Source: Saccharopolyspora endophytica (GTDB taxonomy: Bacteria > Actinomycetota > Actinomycetes > Mycobacteriales > Pseudonocardiaceae). Taken from it: DNA of 64,000 nt. The DNA lies in assembly GCF_018070075.1 (NCBI RefSeq), contig NZ_JAGPXE010000006.1, positions 299,996 to 363,995 on the forward strand. Direction: 5' to 3'. Shown here piece by piece: positions 54,459-62,841 of this stretch. The position numbers and the translations under genes were made by a program. How positions within the stretch are numbered: position 1 is the stretch's first letter; every line of letters starts with the position of its first letter. Below the pieces are notes generated by a model. It was not told the origin of the DNA and made no database searches. It worked only from the letters and a program-made list of their open reading frames with translations.

Positions 54459-55588
54459 CCGCGATGAACCCGGAGACCATGAGGCGCTTCGACGAAGCCG
54501 TGACCCGGATGCTGTCGCGGGCCGGGGTCACCGCGCAGGCGGCGACCCGGGGCTTCCCGCATTACGCCGACCAGAACACCGGGGAGTGGACCCTCTCCCA
54601 GGACGGCCACTGGACGGGTGGGTTCTGGGGCGGCCTGCTCGCGCTCGGCGCGGTCACCACGGGCGAGGCCCGCTACGCCGAGCTTTCCGACGACGTCGCC
54701 CGTCGGCTCACCACGCGGGCGAGCTCGGACACCGCGTTCCGCGGTTTCCTGTTCTTCTACGGCGCCGGGGTGGCGCGGCTGACCGGGAAGAGCGCAGCGG
54801 CACGCGATTCCGCGCTGGCCGGGGCACGAGGACTCGCGGCCACCTTCAACCACGACGCCGGGGTGATCCCGCTTGGCGCCGAGGCCGAGGAGGCGGACGC
54901 GGTGGGCCAGGGCGCGGCGAACATCGACGCGGTACCCGGCACGGTGCCGCTGCTCGCGTGGGCAGCAGCCGAACTGGAGCAGCCGGAGCTCGCCGAGATC
55001 GCCCGGCGCCACGCCGAGCGGCACATCGAGTACTGCGTGCGCGCGGACGGGTCGGTCTGCCAGTCGGCGGCCTTCGACGAGCGCACCGGCGCGCTGCTCC
55101 GCAGGTACACGCACAAGGGACTCGCCGATGACAGCACCTGGGCCCGTGCCCAGGCCTGGGCCATGCTCGGGTTCGGCCAGGCCGCCGGGTGGGTGTCGCC
55201 GGACTTCCTGGGCACGGCGCTCACGGTGGCGGACTGGTGGCTGGAACACCTGCCCGAAGACCACATCGCACCTTGGGACTTCGACGCCGAGGCCCCGCGG
55301 GACACCTCGGCGACCGCCATCGCCGCGGCCGCGTTGCTGAAGCTGTCCGTGCTTGCGCCGGACCGAACGCACTACCGCGAGCGGGCGCTGGCGATGGTGG
55401 ATGCCCTGGTCACGCGCTTCCTCACCCCGGTGGGGGAGGACGACACCCGGCCTGCCGGGATCCTCGCCGGTGGCTGCTTCGACTACCGGCGCGACCTGGC
55501 CACCGACAACGAGCTGGTGTGGGGCGACTACTTCCTCATGGAGAGCCTGCTGGTGCTACGGGGAGTCATCGAACCTACAGCTCTGTAG
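54455..55588 (+). CDS. Glycoside hydrolase family 88-like protein, copy 2
   Basis: 377 residues of the GH88 (alpha/alpha)6 family: GHWTGGFWGGLLAL, NIDAVPGTVPLLAW (retaining the general acid/base Asp), LADDSTWARAQAWAM, APWDFDAEAPRDTSATAIAAAALL and ELVWGDYFLMESLL. At the usual HDLGF motif it reads FRGFLFF, so the second conserved Asp is replaced. No signal peptide. ATG overlaps the Zn-dehydrogenase stop (ATGA). It diverges strongly from the copy at 39187, so the two modules may take different substrates. Confidence 0.82.
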   Translation: MTAMNPETMRRFDEAVTRMLSRAGVTAQAATRGFPHYADQNTGEWTLSQDGHWTGGFWGGLLALGAVTTGEARYAELSDDVARRLTTRASSDTAFRGFLFFYGAGVARLTGKSAAARDSALAGARGLAATFNHDAGVIPLGAEAEEADAVGQGAANIDAVPGTVPLLAWAAAELEQPELAEIARRHAERHIEYCVRADGSVCQSAAFDERTGALLRRYTHKGLADDSTWARAQAWAMLGFGQAAGWVSPDFLGTALTVADWWLEHLPEDHIAPWDFDAEAPRDTSATAIAAAALLKLSVLAPDRTHYRERALAMVDALVTRFLTPVGEDDTRPAGILAGGCFDYRRDLATDNELVWGDYFLMESLLVLRGVIEPTAL

Positions 55589-55596
55589 GCCCCGCT

Positions 55597-55629
55597 CGGG
55601 CTAATGCTGAAGGCACCACCCGGGCTAAT
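55597..55629. repeat. Direct repeats before the histidine kinase gene
   Basis: CGGGCTAAT at 55597-55605 and 55621-55629, 24 bp apart, upstream of the kinase ribosome site. A 7-bp hairpin CCTACAG/CTGTAGG covers the GH88-like stop just before. Together they suggest an internal terminator and a separate regulated promoter for the two-component pair. Confidence 0.4.
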
Positions 55630-55660
55630 ATCGGGCAAATCTCAACGAGGAGAGACTGCT

Positions 55661-56818
55661 ATGGCGGGTGTTTCGGAAACCGATGCGGACACCGTGCTCG
55701 ACCAGCTCGCACTCCGGCACTCCGAGCTGCTGGTGCTGCTGGACGACTCGGTCGCGATGAATTCCGTCGCCCGCCGCATCCGGGAGCTCGGTGCGTTCGA
55801 CATGTCGCTGGTCGGCCGCGTGGAAACGGGGAACCGGATGGTGCACCGGAGCTGGCAGGGCACGATGAGCACGGCGCTGCACCGGCTCGTCGTTCCCGAA
55901 GGGCTCGGGCTGGGCGGTAAGAGCATCGCCCAGCGCAGGCCGGTGTGGGTGCGGGATTACCAGTCGTCGAACGCGATCACGCACGAGTTCGACGAGCTGG
56001 TCGCTCAGGAGGGCCTGCGGGCGATGCTCGCCGTCCCGATGATCTACGACCGGGAGGTGCTCGGCGCGGTCTACGTGGGCATCCGCAGCCAGGCGTCGTT
56101 CGGCGACCAGGTGATCGCCCAGCTCGAGGAGGCCGCGGCCGCCGCCTCGGTTTCGCTCATCAGCTCGCACCGGGCGAAGATGCAGACGGGTGTCGCGTTG
56201 GACGCCGATCGCAGGCGGATGGCGGCTGAACTGCACGACTCGGTCAGCCCGATGCTGTTCCGGATCGGGGCGGAACTGCGCAGCCTGCGCTCGATGCAGG
56301 ACCTCGACCGGATCCGTGGCCGGATCGACGAGGTCGAACGCCAGGTCGAGTCGGTCACCGCGATGCTGCGCAGCTCGTTGGCGCAGCTCAACGAGCAGCC
56401 CCCTGAGCGGCAGCTCGCGGTGGCGATCCAGGAGGACTGCGAGGCGTTCGAGGAGCGGGCCGGGATCCCGGCCAGGTTCGTCGCGCTCGCCGAGATCCCA
56501 GAACTCCCGCCCGGCCGCGTCGAGACGCTCACCAGCGTCGTGCGGGAAGCGCTGGTCAACGTGGAGAAGCACGCGCGGGCGTCGACCGTGGTGGTGAGCG
56601 TGGTCGTCGCGGACGGACAGCTCACAGTAGCCGTCGCCGACGACGGGCAGGGCTGGACGAACTGCGACCCGGTCAAGACCGGACATCTCGGCCTGCCGCT
56701 GTCGGTGCGCCGGATGGAACGGGTGGGTGGCGGCGTGTCGATCACCGGCGACGAGGACGGCGGAACCACGGTGCGGGCCTGGTTGCCCTGCTTGGTCGAA
56801 GGTGCCGACGATGAATGA
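55661..56818 (+). CDS. GAF-domain sensor histidine kinase (NarL-type partner)
   Basis: 385 residues: a GAF sensor (about 15-165), a HisKA_3 dimerisation domain with the phospho-acceptor in AAELHDSVSPMLF, and an HATPase domain (REALVNVEKHA, ADDGQGW, GHLGLPLSVRRMERVGGG). No membrane helices, so it senses an internal signal, perhaps a pathway acid or CoA ester. ATG 55661 with GAGGAGAG 6 nt upstream. Overlaps the response-regulator gene by 8 nt. Confidence 0.87.
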   Translation: MAGVSETDADTVLDQLALRHSELLVLLDDSVAMNSVARRIRELGAFDMSLVGRVETGNRMVHRSWQGTMSTALHRLVVPEGLGLGGKSIAQRRPVWVRDYQSSNAITHEFDELVAQEGLRAMLAVPMIYDREVLGAVYVGIRSQASFGDQVIAQLEEAAAAASVSLISSHRAKMQTGVALDADRRRMAAELHDSVSPMLFRIGAELRSLRSMQDLDRIRGRIDEVERQVESVTAMLRSSLAQLNEQPPERQLAVAIQEDCEAFEERAGIPARFVALAEIPELPPGRVETLTSVVREALVNVEKHARASTVVVSVVVADGQLTVAVADDGQGWTNCDPVKTGHLGLPLSVRRMERVGGGVSITGDEDGGTTVRAWLPCLVEGADDE

Positions 56819-57446
56819 CCAGACCGAAGTCCGAGTGCTCGTGGTCGACGACCACCCGGTGATCCGCGGGGGCGTCGAACTGCTCGCGGCCGAGGATCCG
56901 TTGATCACCGTGGTCGGCAGCGCGAGCACCGGGCATGAGGCGATCGAGGTCGCGCAGCATGTGCCGGCCGAGGTGATCCTGCTCGACCTGCGGCTGCCGG
57001 ACATGCCGGCGCCAGAGCTGGTCACCTGTTTGCGACGGGTGGCTCCTCGCGCAAAGATCCTTCTCTTCACGGCCTTCGCCGACCACGGTGCGATCGACGT
57101 GCTGATCGAGGCGGGCGCGGACGGTTGCCTGGTCAAGGACATCACCGGGGGTGACTTCTCCACCGCGGTCCGCCGGGTGGCACGCGGGGTCCGGGTGGTC
57201 GATCCCCGGTTGACCGGCAGGCATGCCTCCGCGACGCCCGAACTGCTGTTCCGGGTCGGCCTCACCAAGCGGGAGTATGAGGTGCTGCGGTTCGCCGCGA
57301 TGGGGCACAACAACCCGGAGATCGCCGATCAGCTCACCCTCGCGCGCAGCACCGTGAAGACCTACCTGCAGACGGCGATGCAGAAGCTCAACGCGCGAAA
57401 CAGAGTGGAGGCCATCGCCAAGGCGCACGAGCTCCGGTTGCTCTGA
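56811..57446 (+). CDS. NarL/FixJ-family response regulator
   Basis: 211 residues: receiver domain (1-125) with phospho-acceptor Asp in VILLDLRLPD and acidic pocket VVDDHP, and a C-terminal LuxR-type helix-turn-helix (about 145-211, LTKREYEVLRFAAMGHNNPEIADQLTLARSTVKTYL). Cognate to the kinase just upstream. The palindromes before the operon and before the MHS importer are candidate targets. Confidence 0.9.
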   Translation: MNDQTEVRVLVVDDHPVIRGGVELLAAEDPLITVVGSASTGHEAIEVAQHVPAEVILLDLRLPDMPAPELVTCLRRVAPRAKILLFTAFADHGAIDVLIEAGADGCLVKDITGGDFSTAVRRVARGVRVVDPRLTGRHASATPELLFRVGLTKREYEVLRFAAMGHNNPEIADQLTLARSTVKTYLQTAMQKLNARNRVEAIAKAHELRLL

Positions 57447-57520
57447 ACGATCGTTGATCCGAACGCCGCGGGAATTTCCCGCAGCGGCCGTGCTGCCTGA
57501 AAAGGGAGGAGGTGCGTGCC

Positions 57521-58513
57521 GTGATAAGTGCTCATTCGTTCGCTGAGGAATGTGCGAGATCGAACTGGGCTGATGAACTCGTGGACACCTGGGCGGACCG
57601 CGCGGCGCGACCGGCGATGGTCTGGGCACGCCGAGACGGACGACATCGGCTGCTGACCTTCGGCCATTTCGCGGACCGGGTCGAAAGGTTCGCCAATCTT
57701 CTCGCGAACCTCGGAGTCGCGGTGGGAGAGTCGGTCGTGGTGCTGCTGCCGTTCGTGCCCGAGTGGTGGGAGGTGGCAGTCGGGGCGATGCGGGCGGGTG
57801 TCTCGTTCGCGCCGGTCCCCTCCGGTGCGGGGGCAGCCGGGCTGACGGCCATGGCGACAGGCTCAACCGCTCGACTGCTCGTGGTCGACGAGGCGCATCT
57901 CGAGGCGGCTCTGGCCACCCGGCGGGCCTGCCCCTCCGTGCGGCACGTGCTCTGCGTCGGTGGCCTGCCCCGCGCTGACGCGGTGAACTACCACGCGGTG
58001 ATGCACCTGGAGGAATCTGAGCACGAACCGGTGGTGCCGGGAGATCCGGTGCTGTTCACCGGCACCGCGCCGGTCTCCGCGCACGGCCGGACCGATCTGT
58101 CGCGGGAACGGGCCGATCTCTGCCTGGAGCGGTTGGACCTGCGGGCGGACGACCTGCACTTCAACGGCATCCCGCGGGAGACGGTCGCCGGCTTCCTGCT
58201 CGGCCTGGTCCACCCGTGGTCGGCTGGGGCGGCGATCCTGGTCGACGAGACCGGGGGTGACCAGGACCGCGCGCTGCTCGAACGGTTCCCGGTGACCACG
58301 GTGTCCGCACCGGGCTCGTGGTACGCGCAGCTCGCAGGGGCCGACTTGGGGAGCCTCCGGCACTCGGCCCTGCGCCGGCTGCTCGCCACCGGCGATCAAC
58401 TGGACGCGGGCGTGGCCCAGGCCTGGTTCCGCGAAACCGGCCTCCGGATTCATCCCGGCCCGGTGCGCGCCGAGTCCTCGGTGGGGGGCACGACCTTTCC
58501 GGCACCTCACTAG
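57521..58513 (+). CDS. Half-length acyl-CoA synthetase-like protein
   Basis: 330 residues resembling only the N-terminal part of medium-chain acyl-CoA synthetases (NWADELVDTWADRAARPAMVWA, LTFGHFADRVERFANLLANLGV, LPFVPEWWEVAVGAMRAG). The nucleotide loop normally FTSGTTGxPK reads FTGTAPVSAHGR, and the frame stops before the adenine-binding region, hinge and C-terminal catalytic Lys. So it cannot be a normal ligase; it could be an acyl-binding relic or a regulator. GTG 57521 has GGAGGAGG 8 nt upstream, arguing that it is still translated. Confidence 0.65.
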   Translation: MISAHSFAEECARSNWADELVDTWADRAARPAMVWARRDGRHRLLTFGHFADRVERFANLLANLGVAVGESVVVLLPFVPEWWEVAVGAMRAGVSFAPVPSGAGAAGLTAMATGSTARLLVVDEAHLEAALATRRACPSVRHVLCVGGLPRADAVNYHAVMHLEESEHEPVVPGDPVLFTGTAPVSAHGRTDLSRERADLCLERLDLRADDLHFNGIPRETVAGFLLGLVHPWSAGAAILVDETGGDQDRALLERFPVTTVSAPGSWYAQLAGADLGSLRHSALRRLLATGDQLDAGVAQAWFRETGLRIHPGPVRAESSVGGTTFPAPH

Positions 58514-58602
58514 GGCACACCGGAGAACCGGCGTCGTCTTGACCTCGCCATCGCTCACTTCGTGCTGCGCGAATGGTGCGCCTAGAACCGCGAGAACGAA
58601 CC

Positions 58603-58617
58603 CCTCCAGGTGGAGGT
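58603..58617. promoter_or_regulatory. Palindrome shared by two promoters (copy 2)
   Basis: CCTCCAGGTGGAGGT, the same core as at 49646-49661, 78 nt upstream of the MHS importer ATG. The identical 15-base core at two promoters of one gene block supports a common DNA-binding regulator. Confidence 0.6.
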
Positions 58618-58695
58618 GTCGCAACGCGGGAATCGCGAAGACGCTTCTCGGCGATGCATCACCGGAAATGACACCTCCGAAACCAAGGAATGCTG

Positions 58696-60018
58696 ATGTC
58701 CCTGATCTCGCGCAGCGGAAAAGTAGGATTCGCCAGCGCCGTCGGCACCACCGTGGAATGGTATGACTTCTTCATCTACGGCACCGCCGCCGGACTCGTC
58801 TTCAACAAGCTGTTCTTCCCCCAGTTCGACTCGTTGATCGGCACGTTGTTGTCCTTCGTGACGTTCTCCGCGGCGTTCGTCGCCCGGCCGATCGGCGGTG
58901 TGCTGTTCGGGCACTTCGGGGACAAGATCGGCCGCAAGTCGATGCTGGTGCTGACCCTGAGCATCATGGGGACGACGACGTTCGCGGTCGGAGTGCTCCC
59001 CGGCTACGAGACGATCGGTGTCGCCGCGCCGATCATCCTGGTCACCTTGCGGTTCCTCCAAGGTCTCTCGCTCGGTGGCGAGTACGGCGGTGCGGTGCTG
59101 ATGGCCGTCGAGCACGCGCCGGCCGGTCGTCGTGGCTACTACGGCAGCTGGGTGCAGATGGGTGTGCCTGCGGGCCTGATGCTCGGCAACGCGGTGTTCC
59201 TCGCTTTCGGGGCCATGTCGCCTGAGGTGTTCCTCGCTTGGGGCTGGCGGATCCCGTTCCTGATCGGTGGCGTGTTCGTCCTCTTCGGACTCATCGTGCG
59301 GCTGAAGCTGGGTGAGAGCCCGAACTTCGAACGGATGAAGGAAGACGCGAACGTGGTCAAGCTCCCGATCGCGTTGCTGCTGCGCAGATATCCGAAGCAG
59401 GTGCTGTTGACCGGTGGTGCGTACTTGTCGATCGGCGTGACGTTCTACCTCACCACCGTCTTCGGCCTCAGCTACGGAGCCCAGCAGCTCGGGTACAGCC
59501 GAAACTCGATGTTGGTGCTGGTCTTCCTGGCGATGCTGCTGACCTTCATCACGCTGCCGCTGTTCGGTGCGCTGTCCGATCGGGTCGGCCGCCGGCCGGT
59601 CTTCGCGGGCGGCACGGTGGCCATGGGTGCGCTGGCCTTCCCGTGGTTCTGGTTGCTCGACACCGGTTCGTTCCTCGCGGCCGCGATCGGGTACCTGGCG
59701 ATCTGCACCGGGTTCTCCGCCGCGTTCGGCCCGCTCGCCGCGTTCTTCGCGGAGGCGTTCGAGACGAAGATCCGGTACTCGGGCATCTCCTTCGGGTACA
59801 CGCTCGGCACGCTGGCCAGCAGCGCGCTCGCGCCGATCATCGCCACCTGGCTGCTCGACCGCACCGGCGGCTATTCGGCGGTGGCCTGGTACATGATCGG
59901 CACCGCGGTGCTCTCGCTGGTGTGCGCGTTCGCGCTGCGGGAGACCTACGCCACCGGCCTGCCGGACCGGGTCCCGGCGAAGGCGTCGAAGACCGAAACG
60001 GCGCTGGCCGCCGACTGA
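58696..60018 (+). CDS. MHS-family MFS importer, copy 2
   Basis: 440-residue metabolite:H+ symporter (GTTVEWYDFFIYGTAA, GDKIGRKS, about 12 helices). ATG 58696 has AAGGA 6 nt upstream; ATG 58690 would leave no spacing. It shares most conserved blocks with the importer at 2789. It is separated from the half-ligase gene by 182 bp carrying the shared palindrome, so it probably has its own promoter under the same regulator and imports the substrate of the CoA-ester operon. Confidence 0.87.
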   Translation: MSLISRSGKVGFASAVGTTVEWYDFFIYGTAAGLVFNKLFFPQFDSLIGTLLSFVTFSAAFVARPIGGVLFGHFGDKIGRKSMLVLTLSIMGTTTFAVGVLPGYETIGVAAPIILVTLRFLQGLSLGGEYGGAVLMAVEHAPAGRRGYYGSWVQMGVPAGLMLGNAVFLAFGAMSPEVFLAWGWRIPFLIGGVFVLFGLIVRLKLGESPNFERMKEDANVVKLPIALLLRRYPKQVLLTGGAYLSIGVTFYLTTVFGLSYGAQQLGYSRNSMLVLVFLAMLLTFITLPLFGALSDRVGRRPVFAGGTVAMGALAFPWFWLLDTGSFLAAAIGYLAICTGFSAAFGPLAAFFAEAFETKIRYSGISFGYTLGTLASSALAPIIATWLLDRTGGYSAVAWYMIGTAVLSLVCAFALRETYATGLPDRVPAKASKTETALAAD

Positions 60019-60065
60019 TCGACCCGATCCGGCGCCCCGGGTGCAGAGCCGGGGTGGCCGCGGAT

Positions 60066-60100
60066 GCGGCACTCCCGGGCGGAGGGCTCGGGAGTGCCGC
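60066..60100 (+). terminator. Terminator hairpin after MHS importer
   Basis: Perfect 12-bp stem GCGGCACTCCCG / CGGGAGTGCCGC with an 11-nt loop, 48 nt after the stop. Confidence 0.75.
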
Positions 60101-60115
60101 GTGACCGCGGTGCGC

Positions 60116-60247
60116 TCAGGCGAGAGCCGGGGTGTGGTCGGCGACGGGGCCGAAGAGGGCCTCCGAGCGCAGAGCCGCGTAGCCGGGCTTGATGACCTCG
60201 TTGATCAGCGCCAGGCGCTGATCGAACGGGATGAACGCCGACTTCAT
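60116..60247 (-). pseudogene. C-terminal gene fragment of unknown family
   Basis: A 43-codon frame reads [20 protein letters not shown] followed by [23 protein letters not shown] and a stop. The composition is protein-like, but the frame has no ribosome site and the sequence upstream (to about 60340) shows frame changes. It looks like the tail of a degraded enzyme gene; I do not recognise the family. The rest of 60101-60370 holds nothing else supported. Confidence 0.3.
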
Positions 60248-60370
60248 CGCGTGAGGCGACTCGCTGCCCGCTGCGGCCCGGTGGGCCACCCGCGTCGGCG
60301 CTCGCAGCGTGCAGCACCCGGGTGCGCAGCCGTCCTACCCCAAGCTCGAACAGATGGTCAGCTGCCGCGC

Positions 60371-61162
60371 TCAGGGTTCGGATCGCTCGTAGGGGAGTAG
60401 TTCGCCGGCCGTGACCTCGAACGGCAGGTGGTTTCCCTCCGGCGGTAGCGGGCAGGTGGCGAAGTCGGTGAAGGCGCAGGGGAGGTTGACCGCGCGGTTG
60501 AAGTCAAGCGTGACGGTGCCGTCGGAGGCCGGTTCGGCGGTGACCACGGAGCGGTTCGCCGGGTAGGTGGTCACGCCGCTGGTGGCGTCGGTGAACAGGA
60601 TGTTGAGGCCGCTGCCGGTCTTGCCGTTGAACGCGGTCAGCGTGTGCTCGGTGCCGTCGTGCTCGAAGCGCACGAGACCGGGAGCCTGGTACACGTGGTT
60701 CAAGCCGGGTGTGACGGCGCCGACCGTCGTCGGTCGGGGCTCGGCGAACGGTTCGAAAGTGCCGGTGATCACCCAGTTCGGGTCCGGTTGGTAGGTCGGC
60801 ACGCCTCGGAAATCGCGGAGCGCTGGGGCTTTCGGTGAGTGCACTCGGATCAGGTAGCCGGAGCGGCGTGCCACCTCGACCTCCACGTCACCGGCTGAGA
60901 CCCGGGTGCCTGCTCCGCTGTTGACCAGCTCGAAGCGCTGCACCTCGGTGATCGGCTGGCCCTCGTAGGACAGTTCGGCGCCCTGCGGATCGAGGTAGGC
61001 GGCCTCGGCGTCCTGCCACCACACGCCCGGCACCGTCGGGTAGGTGGCGGGAACGTCGGTCAGCCAGTCCAGGGAGACCAGGGCCAGCCAGCCGTACGGG
61101 TCGGCGAGGTCGCGCTCGCGGTTGGCGTGCCAGTCCTGCCACTGCTCGATGAACGTACCCAC
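60371..61162 (-). CDS. DUF1684 family protein
   Basis: 263 residues from a GTG at 61162 (MGTFIEQWQDWHANRERDLADPYGWLALVSLDWL), the usual beginning of DUF1684 proteins, with GGAGGAG just upstream; ATG 61183 is the alternative. The conserved C-terminal block (DFNRAVNLPCAFTDFATCPLPPEGNHLPFEVTAGE) is present. The family is widespread and of unknown biochemical function; no signal peptide or membrane segment is seen. It stands alone between gene remnants. Confidence 0.8.
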   Translation of the reverse strand: MGTFIEQWQDWHANRERDLADPYGWLALVSLDWLTDVPATYPTVPGVWWQDAEAAYLDPQGAELSYEGQPITEVQRFELVNSGAGTRVSAGDVEVEVARRSGYLIRVHSPKAPALRDFRGVPTYQPDPNWVITGTFEPFAEPRPTTVGAVTPGLNHVYQAPGLVRFEHDGTEHTLTAFNGKTGSGLNILFTDATSGVTTYPANRSVVTAEPASDGTVTLDFNRAVNLPCAFTDFATCPLPPEGNHLPFEVTAGELLPYERSEP

Positions 61163-61172
61163 GGCTCCTCCA

Positions 61173-61625
61173 TCAAGTCGCATCCGGCCGCCGGGCCGAC
61201 ACCCTCGCCGCCGGAGAGAAGGTGCCTCCCGATGGTTGATGCCCTCGACGATACGGCGCAAGCCGCAGGCCGGCGGCGCCGTCCACAGCGTGGAACCGCG
61301 CGCAGGCCCTGCTGATCAACGGGCCTCTGACCAGAGCCACCGTGCTCGGAGCTTCTTGCTGCGCTCCTCGATGCGGCCGCGCTGCGACTTCGACGACGAG
61401 CAGCGCCAGGACCACGGAGGCCAGTGCCGCACTGATCCACGGGATGGCGGGGTAGCCGTATCCGGCGGTGAGCGCGAGGCCACCGAGCCAGGGACCGACG
61501 GTGATGCCGACGTTGAACGCGGCGGTGCTCCCGGCCGCGGCCAGGGTCGGCGTGCCCGGGGGGATCCCGAAGACCCGGGAGTTCAGCGCCGCGTTCACGC
61601 CGAAGCCTGTGAACCCGAGCACCAC
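61173..61625 (-). pseudogene. MFS transporter C-terminal remnant
   Basis: The first 85 residues of this frame (GFGVNAALNSRVFGIPPG, STAAFNVGITVGPWLGGLAL, GYGYPAIPWISAALASVVLALLVVE) match the last three or four helices of DHA1-type drug efflux permeases. The N-terminal eight helices are missing, and the frame then reads into unrelated Arg/Pro-rich sequence towards the DUF1684 gene. A 5'-truncated relic. Confidence 0.65.
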
Positions 61626-61723
61626 GGCGATGGCCCGGTGGCTTGCACGCTCGGCTTGCGCTTCATCGCCGGTCGCCGGGCAGATCCTTTTTACAACTCG
61701 CTGTCCGGGGTCAATACTGCCGA

Positions 61724-61815
61724 GGGGGGAGTACTTCCGCGGGTACTGCTGGTCAGCACGGACATCTTCGGTGTCCCCGGCAGGCCGCTCGGACAGTAGG
61801 GCGAAGGAGACCCCG
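61724..61815 (+). ncRNA. Possible yybP-ykoY (manganese) riboswitch upstream of TerC gene
   Basis: The leader starts with a G-run and GGGGAGTA (61726-61733), a conserved start of the yybP-ykoY element. It contains GGTCAGCACGG and an internal hairpin GGACA-TCTTCGG-TGTCC (61760-61776), and ends with GGCGAAGGAGACCCC, whose CCCC can pair with the opening G-run. It lies 28 nt before the TerC ATG. TerC/Alx genes are known members of this riboswitch regulon. Motif recognition by eye only; not folded or model-searched. Confidence 0.45.
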
Positions 61816-61843
61816 AACCGCTACGTGCTGTTCGGGAGTGGTC

Positions 61844-62839
61844 ATGCCCAGTTCTGTGATCGCGGCTGCTGAGCCGTCGGTGGGTTCCGCGTGGATGTGG
61901 GCGATCAGCATCGCCGTCCTGCTGGGTCTGCTGGCCCTTGATTTCGCCATCACCCGCAAGCCCCATGAGGTCCGACTCCGAGAGGCTCTCGGCTGGTCGG
62001 TGTTCTACGTTCTCTTACCGCTGCTGTTCGCTCTGGTGCTGTGGGCCTGGTACGGCGGGACTCCGGCTCTGGAGTTCTTCACCGGGTACGTGGTCGAGAA
62101 ATCCCTGTCGGTCGACAACCTGTTCGTGTTCATGATGCTGTTGGCCGGATTCGCCGTGCCGCCCGCGCTGCAGCAGCGCGTGCTGTTGTACGGCATCGTC
62201 GGGGCGCTGGTGCTGCGTGGCATCTTCATCGCCTTGGGCGCCGCCCTGCTGCAGGCGGGCACCTGGGCTTTCCTGGTGTTCGGCGCGATCTTGTTCGTCA
62301 CCGCGGCCAAGATCCTGCGCGAGGCCCTGGCCGGTACCGCGTTCGACCGCGACGTTTCCCAGCTGAGATCCGTGCGTTTCCTGCGCCGGCTGATGCCCGT
62401 CACCGACGACTACCACGGGCCGCGGATCACGGTGCGCGAGGCCGGGCGGCGGGCGTTGACGCCGTTCGCCGTCGTGGTCGTAGCGGTGTTCGCCACCGAC
62501 GTGGTGTTCGCCGTCGACTCGGTACCCGCCGTCTACGGGATCACCGAGGACCCGTACCTGGTGTTCGCCACCAACGCCTTCGCCCTGCTCGGGCTGCGAG
62601 CCCTGTACTTCGTCCTGCACACCGCGCTGGCCAAGCTCACCCACCTCAACCACGGCCTGGCGATCATCCTCGGGCTCATCGGTCTCAAGCTGGTGCTGCA
62701 CTGGGCCCACGGAATCTGGCCTGCAGTCCCGGAGATCCCCACGCCGATCTCGCTGGTGGTCATCGTGCTCGTCCTCGCGACCGTCACCCTGACCAGCCTC
62801 TACGCCCGCGGCTCCAAACACGTCGAACCCAGGAGCTGA
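61844..62839 (+). CDS. TerC/Alx-family membrane protein
   Basis: 331-residue, about 9-helix TerC protein. It has EKSLSVDNLFVFMMLLAGF and FATDVVFAVDSVPAVYGIT, the two Asp-bearing segments conserved in the family. Members are linked to tellurite resistance and, for Alx/TerC, manganese export or metallation of secreted enzymes. ATG 61844 has GGGAGTGG upstream. Followed 2 nt later by a microprotein gene. Confidence 0.88.
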   Translation: MPSSVIAAAEPSVGSAWMWAISIAVLLGLLALDFAITRKPHEVRLREALGWSVFYVLLPLLFALVLWAWYGGTPALEFFTGYVVEKSLSVDNLFVFMMLLAGFAVPPALQQRVLLYGIVGALVLRGIFIALGAALLQAGTWAFLVFGAILFVTAAKILREALAGTAFDRDVSQLRSVRFLRRLMPVTDDYHGPRITVREAGRRALTPFAVVVVAVFATDVVFAVDSVPAVYGITEDPYLVFATNAFALLGLRALYFVLHTALAKLTHLNHGLAIILGLIGLKLVLHWAHGIWPAVPEIPTPISLVVIVLVLATVTLTSLYARGSKHVEPRS

Positions 62840-62841
62840 CC

